Assembly: GCA_028281925.1 (NCBI GenBank)
Contig: JANQIX010000112.1
Coordinates: 1-42,401, forward strand
Length of the DNA: 42,401 nt
Direction: 5' to 3'
DNA from: Alphaproteobacteria bacterium
GTDB taxonomy: Bacteria; Pseudomonadota; Alphaproteobacteria; DSM-16000; Inquilinaceae
In this document: in pieces, positions 24,727-33,876 of the stretch
How the letters are laid out: each line of letters begins with the position of its first letter
Numbering within the stretch: the first letter of the stretch is position 1
Notes under the pieces: model-generated
Told to the model about the DNA's origin: nothing
Seen by the model: the letters and a program-made list of their open reading frames with translations, nothing else
The model's database searches: none
Made by a program: the position numbers and the translations under genes

Positions 24727-26163
24727 TCAATCGCCACTCTCGCCGAAACCGAGGATGGCCTTCACTTCCAGGAAGTCGTTGATCGCCCAATCGGCATACT
24801 CGCGCCCGTTGCCGGACTGCTTGAAGCCGCCGAAAGGCGCGAAGGCGTCGAATTCCGGCGCGTTCAGATGCACCTGGCCGGCCCGCAGCCGCCGGCCCAC
24901 CCCCCGGGCATGACCGATATCGCCGGACTGGACATAGGCGGCGAGCCCGTAGACCGTGTCATTGGCGATCTCCACGGCCTCATCTTCCGTGTCGTAGGCC
25001 ATGACCGACAGCACGGGGCCGAAGATCTCCTCCCGCGCGATCCTCATCTCCGGCCGCACATGGCCGAACACGGTGGGGCGGACGTAATAGCCGCGCTCCA
25101 GCCCCGGCGGGCGTCCGGGACCGCCGGTGGCCAGCGTCGCCCCGTCGGTGATGCCGGCCTCGATCAGGGCCTGGATCTTGTCGAACTGCACCTGGCTGAT
25201 GACGGGGCCCAGCACCGTATCGGCCGCGTATGGGTCGCCGACCGTATGGGCCTCCGCCGCGGCCTTGGCGATGGCCAGCGCCTCGTCATGCCGGTCGCGC
25301 GGTACCAGCATCCGCGTCGGCGCATCGCAGGACTGACCGGAATTGTTGAAACAGGCGGCCACACCTTCGGTCACCGCCTGCTGCAGGTCGGCATCGGCCA
25401 GGATGATGTTCGGCGATTTGCCCCCAAGTTCCTGCGTCACACGCTTCACCGTATCGGCCGCCGCCTTCGCAACGATGATGCCAGCGCGGGTGGAGCCGGT
25501 GAAAGAGACGACGTCGACATCGGCGTGTCCAGCGATCACCTGGCCCACCGACGGCCCGTCGCCGTTGACCAGGTTGAAGACGCCAGCCGGCACGCCCGCG
25601 TCGTGCATGACCTCGGCAAAGATCATCGCACTGACCGGCGCGATCTCGCTCGGCTTCAGCACCATGGTGCAGCCGGCCGCCAGCGCCGGCGCCACCTTGC
25701 AGACGATCTGGTTCAGCGGCCAGTTCCAGGGCGTGATCAGGCCGGCGACGCCAATCGCCTCTTTCACGATCCGCGTGCCGCCGCGCTGCTGTTCGAAGTC
25801 GAAGCCTTCCAGCGCGGCGATCGTTGCTTCCAGATGCGCCTGGCCGGACCACGCCTGCTGTTCGCGGGAAAACGCGATCGGCGATCCGACTTCGTCCGAG
25901 ATGGCCCGGGCGATGTCTTCGTACCGCGCGTTGTAGCAATCCAGGATACGCCTCAAGAGCGCCAGGCGGTCGGCCTTCGTCGTCTCGGCGAATGCGGGAA
26001 ACGCCGCCTTGGCGGCCACAACGGCGCGATCCGCGTCCGCAGCCCCACCCATCGCGATCTCGGCAATCACCTGTTCCGTCGCCGGATTGACGACCCCGAG
26101 CTTGGTCGGGGCCGCCGGCTCCACCCAGGCGCCACCGATGTAGAACTTGCTCAGATCAACCAA
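24727..26163 (-). CDS. Aldehyde dehydrogenase family protein
   Basis: This is a 478-residue NAD(P)-dependent aldehyde dehydrogenase. Landmarks are ITPWNWPLNQIVCKVAPALAAG (oxyanion Asn147), FTGSTRAG, the general base E245 in TQELGGKSPNII, the nucleophile C279 in NNSGQSCDAPTR, and EEIFGPVLSVMAYD. It ends in FGGFKQSGNGREYADWAINDFLEVKAI. The length is normal for the class. Substrate preference cannot be read from sequence, but linkage with the hydroxyacid dehydrogenase downstream points to a semialdehyde or short-chain aldehyde. The upstream 178 bp to dapB carry a paired palindromic repeat, making cotranscription with dapB less likely. Confidence 0.95.
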   Translation of the reverse strand: MVDLSKFYIGGAWVEPAAPTKLGVVNPATEQVIAEIAMGGAADADRAVVAAKAAFPAFAETTKADRLALLRRILDCYNARYEDIARAISDEVGSPIAFSREQQAWSGQAHLEATIAALEGFDFEQQRGGTRIVKEAIGVAGLITPWNWPLNQIVCKVAPALAAGCTMVLKPSEIAPVSAMIFAEVMHDAGVPAGVFNLVNGDGPSVGQVIAGHADVDVVSFTGSTRAGIIVAKAAADTVKRVTQELGGKSPNIILADADLQQAVTEGVAACFNNSGQSCDAPTRMLVPRDRHDEALAIAKAAAEAHTVGDPYAADTVLGPVISQVQFDKIQALIEAGITDGATLATGGPGRPPGLERGYYVRPTVFGHVRPEMRIAREEIFGPVLSVMAYDTEDEAVEIANDTVYGLAAYVQSGDIGHARGVGRRLRAGQVHLNAPEFDAFAPFGGFKQSGNGREYADWAINDFLEVKAILGFGESGD

Positions 26164-26227
26164 GGGGCAAGCCTCCAGCCACAGCGCGCAAGTCCGCTAA
26201 TCGTCCCTCAGTTTCCTTCCACACGAT

Positions 26228-26308
26228 CGTCGTCCTCGCGCAGGCGAGGACCTCGTTGAGCAAGATCACGATCCGCGTCACGAGATGCTCGCCTTCGCGA
26301 GCATGACG
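26228..26308. repeat. Paired inverted palindromic repeat (REP/BIME-like)
   Basis: Two 28-bp units face each other: 26228-26255 and 26281-26308. Each forms a 7-bp stem with a 6-nt loop (GTCCTCG/CGAGGAC and ATGCTCG/CGAGCAT). The second, reverse-complemented, matches the first except at about five positions, and the stem differences are compensatory, keeping the hairpins intact. It sits between the aldehyde dehydrogenase gene and dapB. This arrangement is typical of intergenic REP/BIME elements in GC-rich proteobacteria. Confidence 0.75.
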
Positions 26309-26341
26309 AATGGTGGTGGGCGTGATGTCATTGTGCCCCGT

Positions 26342-27142
26342 CTACCCCAGGCCCAGCACGTCGGCCATGGTGTAGAGGCCCGGGGGCTTGCCGAACACCC
26401 AGCGCGCGGCCCTGAGCGCCCCCAGCGCGTAAATATCGCGCGACGTGCCGCGATGCGTCAGTTCCAGCCGCTCGCCCTGGCCTGCGAAGATCACCGTATG
26501 CTCGCTGACCACATCCCCGCCGCGCAACGTGGCGAAGCCGATATCGCCGCCGCGGCGCGCACCCGTATGGCCGTCGCGCGAACGCACCGCGTGGGCGTCC
26601 AGGTCAACCCGCCGGCCCGCGGCGGCGGCCCGCCCCAGGCCCAGCGCCGTGCCCGACGGCGCGTCGACCTTGTGGCGATGGTGCATCTCCAGGATCTCGA
26701 TATCGAAGCCCTGGTCCAGAGCCGCGGCCACCTTTTCCGTGATCGCCATGAGCAAGTTGACGCCCAGGCTCATGCTGGGCGCATAGACGATCGGGGTGTG
26801 CCGGGCGGCCAGGGTCAGCGCCTCTTCCTCCGCAGCACCCAGGCCCGTCGTGCCGATCACGTGCGCCGTCTTGCCCTGGGCGGCCAGCGTCGCGAAGCCG
26901 GCCGTGGGCGCGGGCAGGGTGAAGTCCAGCACCACATCGGCGGCGGCAAACAGGGCGATCGCGTCATCGCCCAACGCCTGGCCGATCGGGTCCAGACCCG
27001 CCAGGCGGCCGAGATCGGCCCCGATCTCCGGATGGCCCGGCTGTTCAACGCCGCCCGCCAGCGTGCAGTCCGCCGCTGTAATCGCCTCTTTCAGCAGCAT
27101 GCGCCCCATGCGACCGGCTGCGCCGACCACGCCCACCTTCAT
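26342..27142 (-). CDS. dapB: 4-hydroxy-tetrahydrodipicolinate reductase
   Basis: This 266-residue enzyme of the diaminopimelate/lysine pathway reduces hydroxy-tetrahydrodipicolinate with NAD(P)H. It has the nucleotide-binding motif VGVVGAAGRMGRM (3-15), VIGTTG, APSMSLGVNLL and the signature EMHHRHKVDAPSGTAL with the catalytic His/Lys. It ends in AARWVFGKPPGLYTMADVLGL, as in the family. ATG 27142 follows AGGAGG at ideal spacing; the frame opens upstream at 27190 without support. It is upstream of the palindromic repeat and divergent from nothing obvious; the NDUFS6-like gene lies 113 bp further upstream on the same strand. Confidence 0.97.
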   Translation of the reverse strand: MKVGVVGAAGRMGRMLLKEAITAADCTLAGGVEQPGHPEIGADLGRLAGLDPIGQALGDDAIALFAAADVVLDFTLPAPTAGFATLAAQGKTAHVIGTTGLGAAEEEALTLAARHTPIVYAPSMSLGVNLLMAITEKVAAALDQGFDIEILEMHHRHKVDAPSGTALGLGRAAAAGRRVDLDAHAVRSRDGHTGARRGGDIGFATLRGGDVVSEHTVIFAGQGERLELTHRGTSRDIYALGALRAARWVFGKPPGLYTMADVLGLG

Positions 27143-27255
27143 GACTTGCCTCCTCCACGATCGTCGAGCGACACCTGCCGCGGATCGCAAGGGGTCGTCA
27201 AGCGGCCTTCACCAGCCCCGCCGGCGAACAAGCTGTGGGGCGTGGGCAGCCACCC

Positions 27256-27441
27256 CTACGCGGCAGTGCTGGTTTCGCCGGACCGCGCGCGAACGAACCG
27301 CCGGCCGCAATAGCCGCAGACGACCGCGTCTTGGGTGCCGAAGGTGTAGTACACTACGGGGTGGCCCAGCGCCCCGCCGCCGCCGTCGCAGGAGACGGAC
27401 TCGGTTTCCGGATCGACGGTGATGATTTCGGGCGGCTGCAT
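27256..27441 (-). CDS. NDUFS6-type zinc-finger domain protein
   Basis: This 61-residue protein has C18, H27, C42 and C45 (C-x8-H ... CGYC), the zinc-ligand pattern of the zf-CHCC family. The eukaryotic member NDUFS6 is an accessory subunit of respiratory complex I, and alphaproteobacteria carry short homologues with the motif VVCGYCGRRFV. It begins MQPPEIITVDPETESVSCDGG, and its length is typical of the bacterial form. ATG 27441 has only a weak ribosome binding site. The probable role is complex I assembly or stability, inferred from the family. It is next to dapB and divergent from the ABC ATPase gene. Confidence 0.88.
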   Translation of the reverse strand: MQPPEIITVDPETESVSCDGGGGALGHPVVYYTFGTQDAVVCGYCGRRFVRARSGETSTAA

Positions 27442-27584
27442 GGCGTTCGGACTTCGAGAAGTGAAAGCGGGCGCCCTGCCATATCCGGCTCAGCGATTGA
27501 CCACGGGCGCTGCAGGATGATAGCGATGCCGCAAGGCGTATCAACCATGTTCGCGCGAACTCGTGCGGCCGCCCGACCGATCCC

Positions 27585-28574
27585 ATGGCCATGGACACAC
27601 GACTGGAGCCAGACATCGAGACGGCGCCACCCGATCAGGCCGTCGCCGTCCGCCAGCTGACCAAGATCTACCGCGGTTCCGGCAAGGCGGGGCCGAAGCA
27701 GGCGTTGAAGGCGATCGATCTGGAGATCCCGCGCGGCTCGCTGTTCGGCCTTCTGGGGCCAAACGGGGCCGGCAAATCGACCCTGATCAACATCCTGGCC
27801 GGGCTGGTCACCAAGACCTCGGGCACCGCGTCCATCTGGGGCTTCGACATCGATCGCCGTCCGCGCCAGGCGCGTGCGGCGATCGGCGTGGTGCCGCAGG
27901 AGCTGAACATCGACCCCTTCTTCACGCCGAAGGAGTTGTTGGAACTGCAGGCCGGTCTCTACGGCGTGCCGAAGCGCGAACGCATCACGGAAGATCTGCT
28001 GGAGGTGGTCGGCCTTGCCGACAAGGCCGGCGCCTATGCGCGCACCCTCTCCGGCGGCATGCGCCGGCGTCTGATGGTGGCCAAGGCCATGGTGCATTCG
28101 CCACCCGTGCTGGTGCTAGACGAGCCCACGGCCGGCGTGGATGTGGAGTTGCGCCAGCAGCTTTGGGAGCAGGTGCGCACGTTGAACCGCGCCGGCACCA
28201 CCATACTTCTGACAACGCACTACCTTGAAGAGGCCCAAGAGCTGTGCGATCGCATCGCGATCATCAACCATGGCCGCGTGATCGCGTGCGAAACCAAGCG
28301 TGAACTGTTGTCCCGCCTCGACTGCAAGACCCTGACATTCGAACTGGCCGCGCCGTTGAACGCCGTACCCGACGCTCTCGCCGGCTTCCATGCCGAACTG
28401 CCGGAGCCCAACCGCCTGCAGATCCACTATCGGCCCAGCCAGATGCCGCTGGGCGACATCATGCATGCCATGAACGGCACGGGTGTCGAGATCGTCGACC
28501 TCTCCACGGAAGAAACCGATCTGGAGGACATTTTCCTCCAGCTCACCCGCAGCGACCGGCAAGATGCGGACTAG
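27585..28574 (+). CDS. ABC transporter ATP-binding protein (ABC-2/YadG-NodI type)
   Basis: This 329-residue ATPase has Walker A GPNGAGKST (58-66), Q-loop VVPQELNID, signature LSGGM (155-159), Walker B VLVLDEP (to 181) and switch His 212. Its resemblance to drug/polysaccharide ABC-2 exporters of the YadG/NodI group (VVPQELNIDPFFTPKELLELQAGLYGVPK) is strong. The usual permease partner (YadH/NodJ-like) is not in the window, so the partner must lie elsewhere or the gene is an orphan. ATG 27585 is taken; ATG 27591 is a near alternative. The last 11 bases overlap the start of the downstream hydrolase gene, indicating translational coupling. Confidence 0.93.
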   Translation: MAMDTRLEPDIETAPPDQAVAVRQLTKIYRGSGKAGPKQALKAIDLEIPRGSLFGLLGPNGAGKSTLINILAGLVTKTSGTASIWGFDIDRRPRQARAAIGVVPQELNIDPFFTPKELLELQAGLYGVPKRERITEDLLEVVGLADKAGAYARTLSGGMRRRLMVAKAMVHSPPVLVLDEPTAGVDVELRQQLWEQVRTLNRAGTTILLTTHYLEEAQELCDRIAIINHGRVIACETKRELLSRLDCKTLTFELAAPLNAVPDALAGFHAELPEPNRLQIHYRPSQMPLGDIMHAMNGTGVEIVDLSTEETDLEDIFLQLTRSDRQDAD

Positions 28575-29583
28575 CGCGCTCGCCGCCGCGGCCGCCGCGC
28601 TTCTGTTCGCGGCGGCCTGCACGCCGGCCAGCCAGCCGATCGGCGCGCCCGTCGGCGAGGCGCAGCTGACGGACGATGCGATCGTCGCCATCGACGGCTA
28701 TGTCCTGCCGATTCGCCGCACCCTGCCGGCCGAGGGGCCGCCGCGCGCCGTGATCCTGGCGCTGCATGGCTACAACGATTATGCGCACGCGTTCTTCCAT
28801 CCGGCGCGGTACTGGGCGCAACATGGCATCGCCACCTATGCCTATGACCAGCGCGGCTTCGGCCGGACGCAACAGCTGGGCATCTGGGCCGGCGGCCCGA
28901 CCTTGCGGCATGACCTGCGCACCGCCATCGGCCTACTGCGCCAGGCCTATCCCGACATCCCGCTCTACGTGCTGGGCGAGAGCATGGGCGGCGCGGTCGT
29001 CATCAGCACGCTGGCCGACCGCTATCAGGCGCCAGAGGTGGACGGCGTCATCCTGGTGGCCCCGGCCACCTGGGGCCGCCAGATCCTCTCGGGGCCCGAG
29101 GCCACGTTGCTCTGGCTGACCCGCAATCTGGTGCCGGGCATGGAATTCGGCGGCCAGGGCCTGGGCATCGTCCCCACCGACAACTGGGAGATCATGCGCC
29201 GCATGCGGGCCGATCGCCATGTGCTGCCGTGGTCGCGCGCCGATACGCTGGAAGGCGTGGTCAATGTGATGACCGAGGCCTTCGACCGCGCGCCCGATCT
29301 GCCGTCCCCGACCATCCTGCTCTACGGCGACAACGAACAGGTGCTGTCCGAAGACAGCATCGACGCCCTGCTTGAGGAGCTACAGGAAGGCCGCCACGTG
29401 ATCGCCAACTATCCCGACGGCTATCACATGCTGCTGCGCGACCTGAACGCCGAAATCGTCTGGGCCGACATCGCCGCCTGGATCGACGACCCCGCCGCCC
29501 CGCTGCCCTCCGGCGCGGACAAGCGCAAGCGCGGGGACGAGGAGGCGGAAGACGAGGGAACGGAAGAGGCCGAGGCGCCGTAA
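28564..29583 (+). CDS. Exported alpha/beta hydrolase (monoacylglycerol lipase-like), possible lipoprotein
   Basis: This 339-residue serine hydrolase shows LALHGYND (oxyanion region), the nucleophile S140 in GESMGG, D256 in LLYGDNEQV and H288 in YPDGYHMLLRD. The overall pattern matches the lysophospholipase/monoacylglycerol lipase group (hydrolase_4). The N-terminus is a hydrophobic signal with FAAAC, so it may be lipidated at C19, although the -3 position is Ala rather than Leu. The tail (about 315-339) is a charged Lys/Arg then Glu-rich segment. The start overlaps the ABC ATPase gene by 11 bp, so the two are coexpressed and may handle the same lipid or ester. ATG 28564 is chosen because the signal peptide begins there. 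Confidence 0.88.
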   Translation: MRTSALAAAAAALLFAAACTPASQPIGAPVGEAQLTDDAIVAIDGYVLPIRRTLPAEGPPRAVILALHGYNDYAHAFFHPARYWAQHGIATYAYDQRGFGRTQQLGIWAGGPTLRHDLRTAIGLLRQAYPDIPLYVLGESMGGAVVISTLADRYQAPEVDGVILVAPATWGRQILSGPEATLLWLTRNLVPGMEFGGQGLGIVPTDNWEIMRRMRADRHVLPWSRADTLEGVVNVMTEAFDRAPDLPSPTILLYGDNEQVLSEDSIDALLEELQEGRHVIANYPDGYHMLLRDLNAEIVWADIAAWIDDPAAPLPSGADKRKRGDEEAEDEGTEEAEAP

Positions 29584-29701
29584 CGGTCGAGCTTTCGGCG
29601 GACTTCCGAATCAGGTCCGGCGTCAGACAGGTTGTGCCTTTCGCCAATCCACCCGCTATCGAACCACTGCGCAGCCATCGCGCCGCGGACCGTCCGCCGT
29701 G

Positions 29702-30889
29702 TTATGCCGTACTGCCGTTCGCGCGCGGTGCCGCATCGATGGGCGCACGGATCCAGCTTCCCCGTGTTTCGACCATTGGCTCGCCAGCCCGATCCGCCAC
29801 CGGAGACTGGGCCGGCAAATTCACCGTGACGATCGTCCCTTTCCCCGCGTCGCTCTTGATCAGCAGGCGACCGCCGTGCATGGCGACCAGCCCATTGACG
29901 ATCGCGAGGCCGAGCCCGGATCCGCCCTCGGCCTTGCTGTAGCGGTTGTCCGCCCGCTCGAACGGTCGGACGATGCTGGACAGCAGTTGCGGTGGCATAC
30001 CCACACCGGTGTCGGAAACCGAGACCTCGACCCTCCTGTCGGTCGCGGGTCGCACGGCAAGGGAGACCTGCCCGCCGTCAGGGGTGAATTTGACCGCGTT
30101 GGACAAGAGATTGATCAGAATCTGGGTGACGGCCCTGCTGTCGGCGCAGGCAACGACGGGCCCGTCCGGCCCATTCCAGTCGAGGCGGATATCGCGTGCA
30201 GCCGCCTGAACGGCAAACATGCGCACGGCCTGTGTGGCCACTTCGCTCAGATCGACGGGCTCCGGCGCCAACTCCATCCGGCCGGCTTCGATCTTGGCAA
30301 CGTCGATGACATCGTTCAGCAGCGCCAAGAGATGGGCCCCGCTGTCATAGATATCTCCGGCGTATCGGCGATACACGTCGACGGCATCATCGCGAACATG
30401 GCCGTCGCGCATCATCTCGGCAAATCCGAGAATGGCATTCAGCGGTGTCCGAATTTCGTGGCTCAGCGACGCCAGATAGCGGGACTTGGCCCGGCTTTCT
30501 TCCTCAAGCGCCAACGTGCGCTCGGCGACCGCACGCTCCAACTCGACATTCTGTTGTGCCAGCCGCCGCTCCGCCAGCGCGACGGTCTGGATCAGCGGCA
30601 GCCACCGGCGAAAACCGAGCAGAATCAGCGTGGATCCGAGCAGAGAGCCGACAACCTTCTCAAGAAACGCTTGGACCTCGGTATTGCCGACCACGATAAG
30701 CCCGTTCAGACTCTCGAAGTTATCGGTGATGTCGATCAGAACCCCAAAAGTCGAAAGGGCATAACCGAAGATAATCAATCCGCAGCCGAGACGTCCGTGA
30801 AGATCATGCCTGGCTGCGTATTCGAGCAGCGCAAGCAAGGTCAAACAGAATACTGCAGCACGCAGTGACTCTACGACGATGTCGAACAT
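29702..30889 (-). CDS. Membrane sensor histidine kinase (orphan)
   Basis: This is a 395-residue kinase. The N-terminal region has about three hydrophobic segments (9-24, 36-53, 79-93) with no recognisable periplasmic sensor. A coiled coil (about 104-138) leads to the H-box LASLSHEIRTPLNA with phosphoacceptor H144. The ATPase domain shows the N-box QILINLLSNAVKF, DTGVGMP and GGSGLGLAIV. It lacks a fused receiver domain, and no response regulator lies nearby, so its partner is elsewhere. The C-terminal ~35 residues extend beyond the catalytic domain. It is convergent with the hydrolase gene. Confidence 0.93.
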   Translation of the reverse strand: MFDIVVESLRAAVFCLTLLALLEYAARHDLHGRLGCGLIIFGYALSTFGVLIDITDNFESLNGLIVVGNTEVQAFLEKVVGSLLGSTLILLGFRRWLPLIQTVALAERRLAQQNVELERAVAERTLALEEESRAKSRYLASLSHEIRTPLNAILGFAEMMRDGHVRDDAVDVYRRYAGDIYDSGAHLLALLNDVIDVAKIEAGRMELAPEPVDLSEVATQAVRMFAVQAAARDIRLDWNGPDGPVVACADSRAVTQILINLLSNAVKFTPDGGQVSLAVRPATDRRVEVSVSDTGVGMPPQLLSSIVRPFERADNRYSKAEGGSGLGLAIVNGLVAMHGGRLLIKSDAGKGTIVTVNLPAQSPVADRAGEPMVETRGSWIRAPIDAAPRANGSTA

Positions 30890-31183
30890 TGATGACGTCC
30901 GCGTTGAAACAAGTTGTCAGCATCGCAAAAAGATGCTTCAAGAGTCTTAACTGACGTTGATAATTGAGCGCTCTCCCTGATCCGGAGAGATTCGTGTAGA
31001 TGACAAACGACCGATCCCTCGGCGCCGACAGCTCCAGCGAAGACGGCGGCTCAGGCGTTGCCATCAACGGCACTCCTGGGGTCATACGTCAATGCACGCC
31101 CCTTGGCACACGCACCTTGCCTGGAGTAAGGTCGCCGGACTTTCCAGACGGGCCTGCCGACGTTTTCGGGGCGGGCCGGGCAA

Positions 31184-31260
<77 letters not shown>

Positions 31261-31376
31261 TGTTCTAGAGCGCGACAAGGTCTCTCGCAGCTTCTCGCAA
31301 CCTGCGTTTGTCGCGGCAAGACGCGATCTTCTGCCATGCGATACCGGGACCGGCAATCTCCCGCCGGACATGGCGG

Positions 31377-32204
31377 TCAATCCTGTTTGCGGGCGATCAA
31401 TGCAAACGGCTTGTCGCCGTCATGCCATGGCGCGCCGCTCACCGCCTCTAAGGCTTGGGAGCTGACGAAGCCTGCTTGCGCGAGTTCCGCTGAAAGGCCC
31501 TCCGGCGTCATGTATTCCAGCCAATTAAGGACCGTACGCGTACGCGACTGTTCGACGATCAGATAGCGATCGAGCGTTGTGCTGCGCTCCCGGTAAAGGA
31601 ATGTCGCCTTTAGACCGATATAATCCCCGGGCGCCCAGAAACCATCATCGAGCCGCAGGGCGATCTCCGTGCCTTCCTGTAGCGTCTCGAACTGGGCGGT
31701 AGGAAAGGCGTCAAGCAAGAAAACGCCTCCCTCGGGCAGAGCCGCCCAGACCTTATGGAAGAGCCGATGGCGGGCGCGTGGCGGCATCGCGCAGATATCG
31801 CCGTAGATCAGAGTGAAGACGTCGGCGGAGGGCAGTTCGTCCTCCAAATAGCTTCCAACTTGGAATTCACCGCCCGGACAACCGTGCTCTCTGGCATAGG
31901 CGACCGAGTTTTCCGACACATCGATGCCGGTCACGTGAGCGCCCGCAGCCCGGAACCGGCGCGCGTAGAGGCCGGGGCCGCATCCGAGGTCAACGATGCG
32001 CTTGCCGCCCAGACCGAGTTCCCGATCGATCCAGGCCGCCATCATGTCGATTTCTGCGCTGGGCCGGGAGGCGATTGCGTGATCGTCGCAAAGGTGCAGC
32101 GACAGCATTTGCCGCGCGACATGAGGGTCCGCCCACAGCGCCGAAGTGTCAAAACCGGAGAACACTTCCGGCCGGCTGACCAAGTCTTTGAGCACCTCAA
32201 ACAT
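31377..32204 (-). CDS. SAM-dependent class I methyltransferase
   Basis: This 275-residue methyltransferase has the AdoMet motif I IVDLGCGPGLYARRF (70-84), the acidic loop VTGIDVSENSVAYAREH and a post-motif LIYGDICAMPP. The substrate is unknown; the C-terminal part (LDDGFWAPGDYIGLKATFLYRE) resembles small-molecule methyltransferases. ATG 32204 is chosen because GGAG lies 6 bp upstream and the protein begins naturally there; earlier in-frame ATGs at 32228 and 32267 have no such site. It is a stand-alone gene between tRNA-Arg and the LysR gene, on the same strand as the latter with 145 bp between them. Confidence 0.9.
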   Translation of the reverse strand: MFEVLKDLVSRPEVFSGFDTSALWADPHVARQMLSLHLCDDHAIASRPSAEIDMMAAWIDRELGLGGKRIVDLGCGPGLYARRFRAAGAHVTGIDVSENSVAYAREHGCPGGEFQVGSYLEDELPSADVFTLIYGDICAMPPRARHRLFHKVWAALPEGGVFLLDAFPTAQFETLQEGTEIALRLDDGFWAPGDYIGLKATFLYRERSTTLDRYLIVEQSRTRTVLNWLEYMTPEGLSAELAQAGFVSSQALEAVSGAPWHDGDKPFALIARKQD

Positions 32205-32349
32205 AGCCGTCTCCGATTGTTGAATCATGCGCAGGTCAGCGTTCCCGGGCCAAGGTCCTGACTTCATGCTGAGCCTTTGGTCACGTTATCTTTGGACGAG
32301 AGCGGCGCGGTCCGCCACCCAGCCACGCTTCCCGGCCCTCCATGGCCGT

Positions 32350-33294
32350 TTATGCCGCGGGTCCAGGACTGGCCGGCATGGAGTACCGGTCCCACGGCGG
32401 GATCGGGGCGAACTGCTGAACCAGGAAATCGATCGTCGCACGGACCTTGGCCGGTGGTCGGCGGGTTGCCGGATAGGCGGCATAGACGCCGTCCAGGGAA
32501 ACCGCCTGATGATCGAAGCTCAGCGGCACCAGTTGGCCGGCCGCGATCTCCCGGCTGACCAGGAAGGTCGGCTGATAGATGATGCCCTGGCCGCCGAGGG
32601 CCGCGGTGACCAGCGCATCGCCGTTGTTCGCCTGCAGCGTGCCGCGAACGGCGACGCTGACCTCACCATTCGCCCCGAAACACCAGCGGTCGGCGGAAAC
32701 CGCCCGGGAGAGGGTGTAGCCGAGGCAGTTGTGGCCTGACAGCTCGGCGATCGTTGCCGGGGTGCCATGCCGGCTGAGATACGCCGATGAAGCGCAAACC
32801 ACCATCCGGCATGGCGCAAGGCGGCGCGCGACCAAGGTGGAATCCGCCAGGGCGCCGATGCGCACCACGAGATCCCAGCCTTCCTCAACCGGGTTGATGT
32901 GACGGTCGTTCAGGCCCAGGTCGACGCGTAGCGCCGGGTGGCGCCGCGACAGCTCCGGCAACAACGGCGCGATCTCGCGAATGCCGAAGGATACGGGCAC
33001 GTTCAGGCGCAATGCGCCCTGGACTTCCGTCGCCTCGGCGGAAACCTGGGCGTCCGCCTCTGCAATGTCGTCGAGGATCGGCTCGATCGCCTCAAGATAG
33101 GTCCGCCCGGCCTCCGACACGGTCAGCCGCCGCGTTGTCCGGTGCAGCAGCTTGACGCCCAGCCGGCCCTCCAGCGCGGCGACATGCTTGGTGGCCATGG
33201 TCTGCGACATGCCCAGCGCACGCGCCGCGGCCGAGAGGCTGCCCAGCGCCGCCACCTTCTGAAACACCTGCATTTCGGTCACGCGATCGGGCAT
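32350..33294 (-). CDS. LysR family transcriptional regulator
   Basis: This 314-residue regulator has an N-terminal winged helix-turn-helix (1-60: FQKVAALGSLSAAARALGMSQTMATKHVAALEGRLGVKLLHRTTRRL) and a periplasmic-binding-protein-like effector domain (about 92-295). It belongs to the common LTTR subgroup that includes DsdC-unlike, CrgA/AaeR-like proteins; the effector is unknown. ATG 33294 is preceded by GAGGTGA; the frame extends far upstream but opposite DoxX. It is divergent from doxX, and a 17-bp palindrome at 33305-33321 lies just before its start, so it probably controls the DoxX-VOC pair and itself. Confidence 0.94.
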   Translation of the reverse strand: MPDRVTEMQVFQKVAALGSLSAAARALGMSQTMATKHVAALEGRLGVKLLHRTTRRLTVSEAGRTYLEAIEPILDDIAEADAQVSAEATEVQGALRLNVPVSFGIREIAPLLPELSRRHPALRVDLGLNDRHINPVEEGWDLVVRIGALADSTLVARRLAPCRMVVCASSAYLSRHGTPATIAELSGHNCLGYTLSRAVSADRWCFGANGEVSVAVRGTLQANNGDALVTAALGGQGIIYQPTFLVSREIAAGQLVPLSFDHQAVSLDGVYAAYPATRRPPAKVRATIDFLVQQFAPIPPWDRYSMPASPGPAA

Positions 33295-33304
33295 CGAGTT
33301 CACC

Positions 33305-33321
33305 TCACACCAATGGTGTGA
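33305..33321. promoter_or_regulatory. Perfect 17-bp palindrome in LysR/DoxX divergent promoter
   Basis: TCACACCAATGGTGTGA is an 8+1+8 perfect inverted repeat in the 105-bp divergent gap, 10 bp from the LysR start codon and 78 bp from the DoxX start. LysR regulators bind such dyads, usually within a T-N11-A context; here the outer T and A are 15 bp apart. It is the likely operator. Confidence 0.6.
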
Positions 33322-33399
33322 ATTAATATCCCAAACTCGCCGATTATCAAACCGAGAACGTGGCGCCATATCAGCGGCAACAACCGAATGGAGGTTCCT

Positions 33400-33837
33400 G
33401 TGATCGACAATCGAACGGCTCCCTACGCAGCGCTGCTGCTGCGGCTCAGCCTCGGCACTCTGCTGCTGGCACATGGTCTCTTGCTGAAGGTGTTCGTGTT
33501 TGGAGTTCCCGGCACCGTCGGGTTCTTCGAGAGCCTCGGCTATCCGGGTTTCTTCGCCTATCTCGTGATCCTGGGCGAGATCGGTGGCGGCATCGCCCTG
33601 ATCCTGGGTGTCTGGACACGGCCCGTCTCGCTTCTGCTGCTGCCGATCCTGATCGGCGCCACGGTGCAACATGCGGGCAACGGCTGGCTGTTCTCAGCCC
33701 CCAATGGCGGGTGGGAGTTCCCGGCCCTCTGGACCGTGCTGCTGGTGGTGCAGGCGCTGTTGGGTGACGGCGCCTATGCCTGGCGCCCCAGTTTCCTCAA
33801 CCGCGTCCTGTCCCAGCGTCCGGCCGCGGCGCACTGA
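33400..33837 (+). CDS. DoxX family membrane protein
   Basis: This 145-residue protein has four predicted TM helices (about 9-27, 47-67, 72-89, 109-127) and the DoxX-family motif LLRLSLGTLLLAHGLLLKVFVFG near its start, with LVILGEIGGGIALILGVWTRP. Some DoxX proteins are encoded beside ring-cleavage or glyoxalase-fold enzymes and protect against quinones, as in the Bacillus catDE and mhq genes. GTG 33400 is chosen because GGAGG lies 5 bp upstream; the in-frame ATG at 33388 overlaps that site. It is followed after 39 bp by the VOC gene and is divergent from the LysR regulator. Confidence 0.9.
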   Translation: MIDNRTAPYAALLLRLSLGTLLLAHGLLLKVFVFGVPGTVGFFESLGYPGFFAYLVILGEIGGGIALILGVWTRPVSLLLLPILIGATVQHAGNGWLFSAPNGGWEFPALWTVLLVVQALLGDGAYAWRPSFLNRVLSQRPAAAH

Positions 33838-33876
33838 CCGCGGCCATCCCGAAGACATCAACCAACGAGGTCCGTC

